This document shows, in pieces, positions 18,588-26,505 of a stretch of DNA of 29,861 nt (the stretch's first letter is position 1; each line of letters starts with the position of its first letter). The DNA lies in IMG/VR virus record IMGVR_UViG_3300011187_000040, positions 1 to 29,861 of that record, one strand, 5' to 3'. The position numbers and the translations under genes were made by a program. This stretch comes from a virus. Below the pieces are notes generated by a model that made no database searches, was not told the origin of the DNA, and saw nothing but the letters and a program-made list of their open reading frames with translations.

Positions 18588-20670
18588 CCGCCCGGGCGGC
18601 CTGCTGGAGCGACCCGCCCATGAGCCACTCCATCAGCACGGTCCCGTCAGGGGTGACTAGCTGGATCGGCTGACGGACTCCACGCCGCTCGCCGGTGAGG
18701 TCCCGCAGCGCCTGCAGGACCCGTGGGTCGGCACCACCGCCACCACCGCCGAACGTGCCACCGAACGTGCCACCGGCGGTGGACGAGATCGTCGCGGCGC
18801 CGGCCGCCCTGTCAGCTGCACGGGCGATGTCGCTGACCGTCGAGGTCAGCCCGTCCGCGACCATCCTGCCGATCTTGACGCCGGCACGGTCCGGAGACCC
18901 TGATCCGGACAGCGGTCCGACCTTGGCCGGGGAGAACGGCAGGGCGTCTCGAATCCTGCCAGCAACCGCCCCGATGGCGTCGCCGACGGAGCCGATCATC
19001 GACCCGATCCCTCGGATCAGCCCCGCGATGATCTCGCGGCCGGCGGTGTAAAGCGCCGGTACCAGCTGCATGACGGCGTCGACGACCGCCGGGACCAGGT
19101 CTGTCAGCACCACACCGATGAGCTCGGGCAGGACCTCCGGGAGCGCGTCGACAAGCGCGGTGAACACCTGGATGCCTGCGTCGAGCAGCACCGGGATCAT
19201 CTCGAGCAGCGTGGCGATGACGGCAGGCAGGACCGTGCCGACGAGCACGTCGATGATGGTGGGGAGGACCTCGATGACTGCGTCGACGATCGCGAGGAAC
19301 GTCGTGATGGCCGCGTCGAGCAGCTGCGGGATCATGTCCAGCACCGTCCCGAGCACGGCAGGCAGGACGTCGCCGAGGAGCGTGTCGAGCAGGGTCGGGA
19401 GGATGTCGACGACCGCGTCGACGAGGGTGGTGAACGCGACGACTGCAGCGTCGAGCAGCTGCGGGATCATCCCGAGGATGGTCTGTAGGACCGTGGGGAG
19501 GACGTCACCGACCAGCGTCCCCACAAGCGTCGGCAGCACTTCCACGACCGCGTCGATCAGGCTGGTGAACAGCTGCAGTCCGGACTCAAGCATCTGCGGG
19601 ACAGCAGTCACGATGAAGTCGAGGACCTGCGGGATCATCGTCCCGGCGATCCACTCGACCAGCTGCGGGAGGAACTGGACGGCAGCGTCTAGCAGCGCCG
19701 GGAACAGCACCAACGCGGCGTCGAGCATCCGCTCCCGCGCGTCGATGATGGCCTGGAAGATCGTCGTGAAACCGCCCTCGGCCAGCCACGTCACCACACT
19801 CGCGATGGCGGTCTGGGCAGCCGTCAGGATTCCGGCGAACATCTCGCCGGAACCGTCTGCGAGGGTCCCGAAGATCTCCTTGAGCCCGGCGACGCCGCCG
19901 CCTGCCTCGTCGAACGTGTCCTTCAACCGACCCAGCAGGCCGATGCCGTCCTGCAACGCCGGGAACACCGTCGAAGACAGGAACTCCATGACCGGGGTGA
20001 GCCCCTGGCGGAGCAGCGCACCCGCCGACTGGGTGATGTCGTCCCACTGGTCGGTGAACACCTCCGCAGCCGCCGCAGCGTCCTCGGACATGACGATCCC
20101 GAGCTCCTGCGCCTTCTCACGGGCAGCGTCTATCCCGGCACCACCGTCGGCGAGCGCAGCAGCAAGTTCGGGCCCGGCACGCATGCCGAGCAGGTCCCCG
20201 GCCAACGCGGCGCGTTCAGCGTCGGACTCGATCCCTGCGAGCTTCGGGAGGACCTCGTCGAGCACGGCACCGGTGTCGCGGATGTTGCCGCTGCCGTCCT
20301 TCAACGAGACGCCCAGCGTCTTGAACGCGTCGGCCGACGCGCCGCCGGTCGTGGCAGCCTCACCGAGGTTCTTGTTGAACTTCTGGACGGCAGTGTCGAA
20401 CTTCGTCGCGTCGACACCGCCCTGACCGAACGCGAACCGGAGTTCCTGCATCTGCTCGACACCCAGCCCGGCCTTCTGGGACGTCTTGGCGATCTCGTCG
20501 CCGAACGCCGCGACCTTGAACGCGCCGCCGACGGCGGCTGCGCCGGCTGCGGCGAACGCTGCTGTGCCGATGGCAGCGAACTTGCCGAGCTTCTTGCCGA
20601 CGTTGCCGACCGAGTCGGCGAGCGGCTTGGTGTCGCCCAGGACACGGACGGTGAGGGTGCCCTTAGCCAT
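18580..20670 (-). CDS. Tape measure protein
   Basis: A 696-aa protein, the longest in the late operon. The N-terminus (MAKGTLTVRVLGDTKPLADS, then KKLGKFAAIGTAAFAAAGAAAVGG) is typical of phage tail tape measures. A helical domain follows, then five tandem repeats of 45 residues with the core LP..L...L...LP.VL....MIPQLLDA (19000-19674). The C-terminus is Gly-rich (GTFGGTFGGGGGGAD), then RVLQALRDLTGERRG. It sets tail length and is threaded through the tail tube. ATG 20670 is preferred over GTG 20673 because GGAGG lies six bases before it. With about 1.5 angstrom per residue, a tail near 100 nm is plausible (inference). Confidence 0.92.
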   Translation of the reverse strand: MAKGTLTVRVLGDTKPLADSVGNVGKKLGKFAAIGTAAFAAAGAAAVGGAFKVAAFGDEIAKTSQKAGLGVEQMQELRFAFGQGGVDATKFDTAVQKFNKNLGEAATTGGASADAFKTLGVSLKDGSGNIRDTGAVLDEVLPKLAGIESDAERAALAGDLLGMRAGPELAAALADGGAGIDAAREKAQELGIVMSEDAAAAAEVFTDQWDDITQSAGALLRQGLTPVMEFLSSTVFPALQDGIGLLGRLKDTFDEAGGGVAGLKEIFGTLADGSGEMFAGILTAAQTAIASVVTWLAEGGFTTIFQAIIDARERMLDAALVLFPALLDAAVQFLPQLVEWIAGTMIPQVLDFIVTAVPQMLESGLQLFTSLIDAVVEVLPTLVGTLVGDVLPTVLQTILGMIPQLLDAAVVAFTTLVDAVVDILPTLLDTLLGDVLPAVLGTVLDMIPQLLDAAITTFLAIVDAVIEVLPTIIDVLVGTVLPAVIATLLEMIPVLLDAGIQVFTALVDALPEVLPELIGVVLTDLVPAVVDAVMQLVPALYTAGREIIAGLIRGIGSMIGSVGDAIGAVAGRIRDALPFSPAKVGPLSGSGSPDRAGVKIGRMVADGLTSTVSDIARAADRAAGAATISSTAGGTFGGTFGGGGGGADPRVLQALRDLTGERRGVRQPIQLVTPDGTVLMEWLMGGSLQQAARAGA
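19000..19674 (-). repeat. Five tandem 45-aa repeats (135 bp each) in the tape measure gene
   Basis: Repeat starts are FLPQLVEW, VLPTLVGT, ILPTLLDT, VLPTIIDV and VLPELIGV at 45-residue steps, read on the minus strand from 19674. Each has two helices separated by a LP/IP turn. Copies 2 and 3 are closest to each other (both contain MIPQLLDAA), which suggests recent duplication. Confidence 0.85.
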
Positions 20671-20812
20671 CACTCACCTCCGGTCATGTGCGTGGCGATC
20701 CACGTCTGGAACGTGCTGGCCTCACGGAACGTGAGACGGTCGACGTCCCACGGGGCGATCCCGAACAGGTGTGCGAAGGCGGGTAGCTGCTCGTGCAGCG
20801 CCCGCCTCAGGC
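20670..20812 (-). CDS. Tail assembly chaperone, frameshifted extension (gpT-like)
   Basis: This is the -1 frame continuation of the chaperone gene at 20807-21115. It reads GSLRRALHEQLPAFAHLFGI, then APWDVDRLTFREASTF and a short tail, the conserved ending of the long tail assembly chaperone of siphoviruses. The frame is open upstream to 20945 but lacks a credible start, as expected if it is reached only by ribosomal frameshifting. Its stop overlaps the tape measure ATG (TGATG). The product is the long form of about 148 aa, needed in a small ratio to the short form for tail assembly. Confidence 0.8.
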
Positions 20813-21115
20813 TTCCGGGTCTGCCACCTCGCCGGCCGGGTCGGCCGTGGTGGACGCAAAGTCGGCGTCGAAGTTCAGGTAGGTCAGGCCACCTGCGACC
20901 GTCTCGAACGTGACCTTCGGGTCGGTCTGGCGGCGCTTCAGCCACAGCACACCGGCGAGGGTGTCAAGGTCCGGGCTGTCGGTGAACGCCGAGATCAGTC
21001 CGACACCCATCTCGCGGCGGAAGTCGCGGGCCTCGAGTGCGGTGAAGTCCTGGAACCTCACGATCGTCTCGACGCCGTCGACGGTCAGGGCGAGCGCGGG
21101 AGGGTCGGTGGGCAT
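20807..21115 (-). CDS. Tail assembly chaperone, short form (gpG-like)
   Basis: A 102-aa protein between tail tube and tape measure genes. ATG 21115 has ACAGGACACC upstream. Strands (ALALTVDGVETIVRFQD) are followed by helices (DFRREMGVGLISAF, LDTLAGVLWLKRRQ) and a flexible end (STTADPAGEVADPEA), the normal gpG layout. The gene ends at 20807, within the -1 frame that encodes gpT. A canonical X-XXY-YYZ slip site is not obvious; the best local candidate is C-CCG-GAA (20819-20813), just before the stop. Together the two forms guide tail tube polymerisation around the tape measure. Confidence 0.8.
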   Translation of the reverse strand: MPTDPPALALTVDGVETIVRFQDFTALEARDFRREMGVGLISAFTDSPDLDTLAGVLWLKRRQTDPKVTFETVAGGLTYLNFDADFASTTADPAGEVADPEA

Positions 21116-21129
21116 GGGTGTCCTGTCGG

Positions 21130-21537
21130 TCAGAGGAACGGGCCGTCGCCGGCCATCGCCTTGCGGATGGCGGCCATGTAGGTCCGCTCGATGTCGGCAC
21201 GGTTGTCGCGGACCGTGCCCATGATGTGCGGACGTCGTGGCGCGCCCTTGAAGCTGCCCACGAGGCGGCGTCCCCACGGCAGCAGCGCCGGGGCGACGTC
21301 CTGCCCGGCACGGTGGTTCCCGCCGGCACGCAGCAGCACCTCACGCTTGGTCGCCGACGGGCGGACGGTGGAGCCGCCGCCTGCGCCGACCGCACGGGGG
21401 TCTCCCTGCGGGAGGCGGGCGATGATGTACTGGCCGACGGACTTGTTGGCCTGCCCGAGACGCTTGGGGAGGTCCCGGTCCACAGCCTTGCGGGTGAGCC
21501 GGTTGAAGTCCTTGAGCCCGTCGACCTCGATCCTCAC
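21130..21537 (-). CDS. Basic tail-region protein, possibly HK97 gp10-like, 135 aa
   Basis: GTG 21537 overlaps the tail tube stop by four bases (GTGA). The protein begins VRIEVDGLKDFNRLTRKAVD, like the opening of HK97 gp10-type tail completion proteins, then has a basic, Gly-rich middle (RPSATKREVLLRAGGNHRAG) and the end IERTYMAAIRKAMAGDGPFL. The gp10-like match is tentative. If right, the position after the tail tube gene rather than before it is unusual. Confidence 0.5.
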   Translation of the reverse strand: MRIEVDGLKDFNRLTRKAVDRDLPKRLGQANKSVGQYIIARLPQGDPRAVGAGGGSTVRPSATKREVLLRAGGNHRAGQDVAPALLPWGRRLVGSFKGAPRRPHIMGTVRDNRADIERTYMAAIRKAMAGDGPFL

Positions 21538-22478
21538 GTGGCGAACTCTTCGCCGTTCACCAGCACGGCGGTGAGTGCAGCAGCGTCGTCGACGCCGCCG
21601 AGGCACTTGAACGGCAGCGGCTGCATCAGCTGCTCAGGTCCGGCCACCTCAGGGGTCTCGCCGTCGAACCGGCTGTTCGTCGTGATCGTCAGCGAGTCGG
21701 TGCCGTTGTTGAACGCCATCACGACGGCGACCTCGGTCCCGGCCAGGTAGCGGTTGTAGGCGGTGAGGTCTTCGAAGTCGGCAGAGAAGCTGCCGGTGGC
21801 CTCGCGCATCCCGGACTCGAGCTGCTGGGCCACCGACGAGCCACCGATGCGGTGCCGGTCGACCTTCAGCGCGTTGCTCACGTCGAGCTGCAGCGACTCG
21901 ACCACCGCGATCTCGGACCCGGCGATCGACACCGACCCCTCGACGAACACGAACGGGGCGGCCGTCGGGTAGGACGCCGACGCGAGCGCCGTCCCGGTCG
22001 TCTCGGTCTGTGCAGACACTTCCAGGTTGAGCTTGGCGATCTCCCCGACGGCGCACGCCAGCGACCACGACGGCAGCTTGCAGCCGGCGTAGGTGAACGG
22101 CTGGACAGTCCCGGCGATGTCGGGCCGGCCGACCTGGACGGTGAACGACTTCCCGGTGAGGTCGCCCATCGTCGCAGTGTGGGTGTACGGGCCCGCACCT
22201 GACGTGACGACCGACCCGAACATGTGGGTCAGCAGCGTCGCGAGGGGCTCGTCCCACAGCTCGAGGGACACCGGGCCGCCGATGGTCGTCCCGCCGGACT
22301 TCCACTGGTGGGTGGTGCGGCGGCCTGCGCGGAGACCGCCGGACTCGATCCGGGCGATCTCCTGCTTGATCGACTCGGACAGGAACCCGGGGTGGAACAG
22401 GTCCGGTGTGACACCGGTCCCGTAGGTCGTCTCGGACTTGAACCCGAGCTGTGCGGAGATGCCTGCGGGGGCGACCAT
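21534..22478 (-). CDS. Major tail tube protein
   Basis: A 314-aa beta-rich protein. It starts with AGISAQLGFKSETTYGTGVT, the common opening of actinophage tail tube proteins, and includes GPVSLELWDEPLATLLTHMF and SVVTSGAGPYTHTATMGDLTG, strongly typical of this family (the THT...G turn recurs in phage tail tubes). The C-terminal third (SFSADFEDLTAYNRYLAGTE) is the remaining tube domain. It stacks as rings to make the tail. Position between terminator and chaperone genes is standard. ATG 22478 follows the upstream stop with AGGAGGACTGAC as ribosome binding site. Confidence 0.88.
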   Translation of the reverse strand: MVAPAGISAQLGFKSETTYGTGVTPDLFHPGFLSESIKQEIARIESGGLRAGRRTTHQWKSGGTTIGGPVSLELWDEPLATLLTHMFGSVVTSGAGPYTHTATMGDLTGKSFTVQVGRPDIAGTVQPFTYAGCKLPSWSLACAVGEIAKLNLEVSAQTETTGTALASASYPTAAPFVFVEGSVSIAGSEIAVVESLQLDVSNALKVDRHRIGGSSVAQQLESGMREATGSFSADFEDLTAYNRYLAGTEVAVVMAFNNGTDSLTITTNSRFDGETPEVAGPEQLMQPLPFKCLGGVDDAAALTAVLVNGEEFAT

Positions 22479-22479
22479 G

Positions 22480-22653
22480 TCAGTCCTCCTGCTTGGTCTT
22501 GGTGGTGCGGACGGTCGCCCACACGTCGGTCTGTGCCGTCAGTGACTTCGCGAGGTCGGCGGGCACCTCGACGGTGCCGCCGGCCGGCACGACGTCGCCT
22601 GTGGCGGCGATCTGCCGCTCGGACGGCGACACGTTGCGGATCTTCTTGGTCAT
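22480..22653 (-). CDS. Small protein before the tail tube gene, 57 aa
   Basis: ATG 22653 has GGAGCCCCC upstream. The product is MTKKIRNVSPSERQIAATGD, then VVPAGGTVEVPADLAKSL and a basic tail with TTKTKQED. The VVPAGGTVEVP strand-turn is found in small phage proteins that act as spike or tail-tube accessory parts, but the match is loose. It carries the ribosome binding site of the tail tube gene in its last codons, so it is coupled to it. Confidence 0.6.
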   Translation of the reverse strand: MTKKIRNVSPSERQIAATGDVVPAGGTVEVPADLAKSLTAQTDVWATVRTTKTKQED

Positions 22654-22664
22654 GGGGGCTCCGG

Positions 22665-23132
22665 TCACTGGAGGCGTGCCTGGACACGGACGTCGAGGAC
22701 GAGTTCGCATGCCCACCCGCGCTCGAACGGGAACAGGGTTGAGGTGAGGTCGTTGACCTGTGCCGCGACGAGCCCGTCGACGCCGAGCTTGGGGTCGTCC
22801 GCCAGCACGTTCTCGACGGCGGCGGCGATCGTGAACGCTCGGACCTCGCAGGTCTGGGCGTCTGCTGCGGTCAGCTCGGGGCGGAACGTCCAGCAGGTCA
22901 CCGGCACGATGTAGTCCTCGGCGCGCTGCTTGCGGCCGGCCTTCATCGTCGGGATCGTCGAGTCCCCGTCGATGCGGATGTCGTCGAGCTGCGGATGACG
23001 GCCGAGGAACACCGCCTCAGGCGCGGCCGCAGGTCCGGGCCACGCGTAGTCGACGGGAAGGTCCAGTTCGGCGCGGAGCAGGGCGACCAGGGCGATCTTG
23101 ACGGCCGGGATGGTCGAGGTCAGGGCGACCAT
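22665..23132 (-). CDS. Putative tail terminator protein, 155 aa
   Basis: Begins MVALTSTIPAVKIALVALLR, a helix typical of tail terminators. Then a middle with beta strands (APEAVFLGRHPQL, DDIRIDGDSTI, EDYIVPVTCWTFRP), a helix (CEVRAFTIAAAVENVLADD) and a C-terminal strand (ACELVLDVRVQARL). This alpha-beta order is that of lambda gpU/HK97 terminators, which cap the tail and dock to the head. ATG 23132 follows the previous stop with one base between (TGACATG). The call rests on order and pattern, not on a conserved motif. Confidence 0.65.
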   Translation of the reverse strand: MVALTSTIPAVKIALVALLRAELDLPVDYAWPGPAAAPEAVFLGRHPQLDDIRIDGDSTIPTMKAGRKQRAEDYIVPVTCWTFRPELTAADAQTCEVRAFTIAAAVENVLADDPKLGVDGLVAAQVNDLTSTLFPFERGWACELVLDVRVQARLQ

Positions 23133-23133
23133 G

Positions 23134-23763
23134 TCAGGCGACCGCTGGCGTGCGGATGTGGTCGCCGAGGAACTCGTGGACCATCGGGTCGACGGCCTTG
23201 TAGAACCCGAGCATGGCGCCGCCAGTGTCGAACGGGTCCTGTGCACGCGCCCACGCGCCCTGGTCTCGCTGCCAGAGCCGCCGCAGGATGCTGCCTGCCG
23301 CGACCTTGAAGTCGACCGGGACGGCGCTCGTGTCCGCCGCCCGCCCTGCGGTGTAGGACACCTCGACGTTGCGGCGGCCGTGCGGGAACCGGCCGTCGAT
23401 GCTTCCGCAACGTCGCCGGAGCCAGACCAGTTCGCCGTATCGGCCGACCGGGTCGAGCAGGTAGCCGTCGGCCGGCTTGATGGCGTTCGTCTCGGCTGTG
23501 AGCGTCGTCGCGGTGGTGTGGTCGTACTCAACGACCGAGCTGGCTGACGTTGCGTACGGGACGTGCAGGGCGATCTGGTGGCGGCCACCGTCGTGCTGCT
23601 CGCCGGTCACGGCGCGGCGCACGACGGGTCCGCAGATGTCGTCGATGCGCAGAGACACTGCGGTTATGAACCGGGCTGCTTCGGCGTCGGTGGCGGTGGG
23701 TTCCTGCGGGACGTTGATCGCGTCGCGACCCTCGGCGAGCGTGATGAGGTCGAGGGTCGCCAC
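23134..23763 (-). CDS. Putative head-tail adaptor (gp6-like connector), 209 aa
   Basis: GTG 23763 is just before the upstream stop, with one base between. The product VATLDLITLAEGRDAINVPQ resembles the start of HK97 gp6-like adaptors (a helix beginning LITLAEARDALN...). Then AARFITAVSLRIDDICG, a helix, followed by beta strands (HQIALHVPYATSASSVVEY) and EVSYTAGRAADTSAVP with a C-terminal helical pair. It joins portal and neck and should form a twelve-subunit ring. The family match is good by its start and order. Confidence 0.72.
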   Translation of the reverse strand: MATLDLITLAEGRDAINVPQEPTATDAEAARFITAVSLRIDDICGPVVRRAVTGEQHDGGRHQIALHVPYATSASSVVEYDHTTATTLTAETNAIKPADGYLLDPVGRYGELVWLRRRCGSIDGRFPHGRRNVEVSYTAGRAADTSAVPVDFKVAAGSILRRLWQRDQGAWARAQDPFDTGGAMLGFYKAVDPMVHEFLGDHIRTPAVA

Positions 23764-23764
23764 G

Positions 23765-24046
23765 TCAGCTGCCCTTGTGGGCTGCGCCGGTGTGGATCGC
23801 CAGACCACGCTCAGTGCCCGCGTAGTCGCACCCGTTGACCGGGCAGCTGCCCGGGTCGTCGGGTTCCGGGGCGTCGTCGGTGGTGGTGGTCTGTGTGGAC
23901 GGCTCGTAGCCGACCTGGTCGGCTGCTTCGGCGTCGACCTCGCGGCCGGCCGAGGACCACAGCACGGCTGCTGTCGGGTCGCCGTGCTCGACCAGGGCGC
24001 CGTCGGCGTCCAGGTACACCCGGCGGTCTGTGATGATCTTCGCCAT
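23765..24046 (-). CDS. Head-region protein with C2H2-type zinc finger, 93 aa
   Basis: The N-terminus (MAKIITDRRVYLDADGALVE) is two strands, typical of small head-completion proteins. A disordered acidic linker with TQTTTTDDAPEPDDPG follows. The last 30 residues are CPVNGCDYAGTERGLAIHTG and then AAH, a C-x4-C-x11-H-x4-H array consistent with a C2H2 finger. The finger could bind DNA or protein at the head vertex. ATG 24046 overlaps the stop of the upstream 69-aa gene. A comparable finger starts the terminase small subunit. Confidence 0.65.
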   Translation of the reverse strand: MAKIITDRRVYLDADGALVEHGDPTAAVLWSSAGREVDAEAADQVGYEPSTQTTTTDDAPEPDDPGSCPVNGCDYAGTERGLAIHTGAAHKGS

Positions 24047-24255
24047 CAGACCGTGTCGATTCGGGTGAACGTGTCCACGTCGGTGAACTCGTACACGTTG
24101 TCGTTGGCGAAGTCGACGTAGAGGTCTCCCGCCACGATCGAGCCGTCGTAGGTCGTGCCGCCGACGGGTGCCCCGGTCCCGGTGTAGGTCCGGGGTCCGG
24201 TCGTCTCCATCACGACACCGCCGGTGATGACGTTGCCTCCCTCGATGACTGCCAT
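24046..24255 (-). CDS. Small head protein, 69 aa
   Basis: ATG 24255 has GAGGAGCAGCAAC upstream. The Gly/Thr/Val-rich product begins MAVIEGGNVITGGVVME, then PRTYTGTGAPVGG and GDLYVDFANDNVYEFTDVDT, a beta hairpin pattern. Proteins like this directly downstream of the capsid gene may be capsid decoration or stabilisation factors, but no family is certain. A pair of strong hairpins separates it from the capsid gene. Confidence 0.55.
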   Translation of the reverse strand: MAVIEGGNVITGGVVMETTGPRTYTGTGAPVGGTTYDGSIVAGDLYVDFANDNVYEFTDVDTFTRIDTV

Positions 24256-24277
24256 GTTGCTGCTCCTCGTCGTGTGG

Positions 24278-24309
24278 TTCGGCGGCCCCGGTCTCCCGGG
24301 GCCGCCGAA
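24278..24309 (-). terminator. Perfect 14-bp hairpin downstream of the capsid gene
   Basis: TTCGGCGGCCCCGG (24278-24291) and its perfect complement (24296-24309) enclose a 4-base loop TCTC. No U-tract follows on either side. It lies between the capsid and 69-aa genes and is likely a partial terminator or an mRNA end-stabilising structure that raises capsid over downstream expression. Confidence 0.65.
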
Positions 24310-24314
24310 GTGAT

Positions 24315-24330
24315 GCCCGCCGGAGCGGGC
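24315..24330 (-). terminator. Second short hairpin after the capsid gene
   Basis: GCCCGC-CGGA-GCGGGC, a 6-bp stem with a 4-base loop, immediately next to the capsid stop (24336) and to the larger hairpin. Likely acts together with it. Confidence 0.45.
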
Positions 24331-24335
24331 GGAGG

Positions 24336-25589
24336 TCAGACGCCCGTGACCGTCGCGAACGCGGACGGACGGGTGAACACCAGCGCGGCGCGCATGTCGG
24401 CCCGGATGGCCTGCTTGCCGTTGATGAAGTCCGACGCGTGGCTGTTGGTGACCTGCACGTCGATGCCGCGCCGGACGGCGAGCAGCGAGTAGTTCGTCCA
24501 GTCGCCCACGACCGCAGTGTTCTCGGTCTGTGCGTCGGACTCGACGACCTGGAGGCCCCAGATGCGGGCCGGGCCCGCCTCGGACGGCGAACCCCAGATG
24601 TAGATCCCGTCGGCCGTGCGCAGCAGACGGACGTCCTGCCAGTCGTTGGGGTGGAACACCACCGCCGACGGCATCGCGCGTCCGGTGACCTTGACCTTCG
24701 TCATGGCCTTGTAGACCGCGTCCGGGGTCGGGTCGGTGCCCTTGGCCTGCGTCTGGATCCCGGTGACGTTGTTGACGCCCTCGAGGTTCGGCGCGGTGCC
24801 GGAGCCGACGAGGATCTGAGCGTCGAGACGCTGACGGAGCATGAAGCTGAGCCGCATCTCGACGTACTCGCGTGCGCCCGGGACGTCCTCGAGCTGCTCG
24901 TCGGTGACGGGCAGCCACACGGACGGCTTGCGGACCGGGCTGTTGCGCTCGGTCAGCACCAGCGCAGCCTCGCCGTAGGCGGTGCCCTCCGCAGCCTCGG
25001 CCGCGGCGTTGGTGAAGGTCGTCTCCTCCATGTAGACGTAGGCGTTCTGGCCCCACGGGATCATCGGGATCAGGTCGGTGACCTGCACCGGACGCTGCGC
25101 GTCGGGGACGACCAGCCCGGACCGGGTGGTCTCGGGCGCCCAACCTGCGGAGGTCTCCATCAGGGTGTTGCGCGGGCCGCGGAGCGCGTCACGCAGGTCG
25201 ATGTCGAGGTGTGCCTCTGGGCCGTTCGAGCCGGCCCGGTCGGTGTACGCGGACGAGCTGATGAACGCCTCACCGAGGGACTTGGCGCGGGCAGAGCCCG
25301 ACGCGGCGCCGGGCTCGCCGCCCATACCGGTCGGGTCGACCGAGACGAGGTCAGCGGCGGCATTGACGGCACGGAGCTGCTCGGCCTTGACGCCGAGGTC
25401 GGTGAGCTCGTCGTTGAGCGTGCGGATCGTCTCGGCGGCTGCGGAGGTGTCGCCGGCGAACCGCTCGACCTTCGCAAGGTCAATGGTCCCGTCGGGACCG
25501 GACTGCGCCTCGGCGAAGATGGAGGCCAGCTCGTCCTGCTTGGCCTTCAGCTTGCCCTCGGCGTCCTTGAGTGCTGGGAACGTGGTCAT
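24336..25589 (-). CDS. Major capsid protein, HK97 fold
   Basis: A 417-aa capsid protein. Residues about 1-110 are a charged coiled-coil (LKDAEGKLKAKQDELASIFA, then IRTLNDELTDLGVKAEQL), the delta or scaffold domain usually removed by the protease. The mature part shows RGPRNTLMETSAGWAPETTR, YVYMEETTFTNAAAEAAEG, VWLPVTDEQLEDVPGAREY and RRGIDVQVTNSHASDFINGK, all features of HK97-type capsids (the E-loop, A-domain and P-domain order is normal). ATG 25589 has AGGAG eight bases upstream and overlaps the protease stop. The protease gene just before it supports cleavage of the coiled coil. Confidence 0.92.
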   Translation of the reverse strand: MTTFPALKDAEGKLKAKQDELASIFAEAQSGPDGTIDLAKVERFAGDTSAAAETIRTLNDELTDLGVKAEQLRAVNAAADLVSVDPTGMGGEPGAASGSARAKSLGEAFISSSAYTDRAGSNGPEAHLDIDLRDALRGPRNTLMETSAGWAPETTRSGLVVPDAQRPVQVTDLIPMIPWGQNAYVYMEETTFTNAAAEAAEGTAYGEAALVLTERNSPVRKPSVWLPVTDEQLEDVPGAREYVEMRLSFMLRQRLDAQILVGSGTAPNLEGVNNVTGIQTQAKGTDPTPDAVYKAMTKVKVTGRAMPSAVVFHPNDWQDVRLLRTADGIYIWGSPSEAGPARIWGLQVVESDAQTENTAVVGDWTNYSLLAVRRGIDVQVTNSHASDFINGKQAIRADMRAALVFTRPSAFATVTGV

Positions 25590-26503
25590 GCGTGAATCTC
25601 CTGTGTGAGCGCGACGAAGCGCGCGTATTCGTTGGCCACGACGTCGCCGTGGCCGTCCTGGTCGTTGCTGGGTGCCAGCAGCCCGTTCAGCCGTGTGACG
25701 CTGTCTCGGAGCCCGTCCAGGCTCGTGACGTTGACCACAGACAGGGACTTGCCGACGTCAGCACGAAGGGCGGCCACCCGTTCCGCGCTATCGAGCACCG
25801 ACGCGACCACTCCCATGGCCGTGTCGAGCTCGTCGTTCAACGTCCGCCTGGTGGCAGACGCCGAAGTTTCGTTGGTGCGCAGGTCGACGAGATCGTCGAC
25901 GAGGCCCTCGTCGAGAGTCTGCTGCGCGGTCAGCCACGTCTCGGCTGCCATCATCTGCCGGAACCCGTCAGGGTCGGAGCCCGACGCCGACGCGTAGATC
26001 CCGGCGATGACCTGATCCTGCTGATCGAGCAGCGCGGCCATGGCCTCGTGCTCACGCGAGTCGCCGATCGTGACGCCCCACGCGTTGTGGATCATCATCT
26101 GGCCGGCCTGAGCGATCTGGCGGACGTCGCCGGCCTGTGCGATCACCGACGCGATCGACGCGGCGACACCGTCGATCCGGGTCGTCACCTCGGCCGGGTG
26201 AGCGAGCAGCGCGTTGTAGATCGCGATGCCGTCGAACACGTCCCCGCCGGGGCTGTTGATCTCCACTCGGATGTTTGGCCGGTCGACCTCGTCGAGGTCG
26301 CGTGCGACCGACTCGGCGTTGACACCGAGCCACCAGATCTCGTCGTAGATCCGCAGCACCGCCGTGTCGTCGTCGACGTTGCGGAGCGTGTAGCCGGCCT
26401 CACGGGCGACGTTCGGGGCATGCTCGGCCGTCAGCGCACGCAGGTCCCCGATCACGTCTGGGAGCCGGGCACGAAGGCTGGCGTGGAGCGTCTTGAGGTC
26501 CAT
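25586..26503 (-). CDS. ClpP-like prohead protease
   Basis: A 305-aa protease. The ClpP-type core shows VEINSPGGDVFDGIAIYNAL (substrate-binding GG loop), RIDGVAASIASVI with the nucleophile Ser (residue 116 from ATG 26503) and MMIHNAWG with the catalytic His (139). The third acidic residue is not obvious. The C-terminal 100 residues are helical (VVASVLDSAERVAALRADVG) and may act as internal scaffold. ATG 26503 is chosen because AGGAG is five bases upstream; GTG 26509 overlaps that same ribosome binding site, though it makes a four-base overlap with the portal stop. Confidence 0.88.
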   Translation of the reverse strand: MDLKTLHASLRARLPDVIGDLRALTAEHAPNVAREAGYTLRNVDDDTAVLRIYDEIWWLGVNAESVARDLDEVDRPNIRVEINSPGGDVFDGIAIYNALLAHPAEVTTRIDGVAASIASVIAQAGDVRQIAQAGQMMIHNAWGVTIGDSREHEAMAALLDQQDQVIAGIYASASGSDPDGFRQMMAAETWLTAQQTLDEGLVDDLVDLRTNETSASATRRTLNDELDTAMGVVASVLDSAERVAALRADVGKSLSVVNVTSLDGLRDSVTRLNGLLAPSNDQDGHGDVVANEYARFVALTQEIHA

Positions 26504-26505
26504 GG

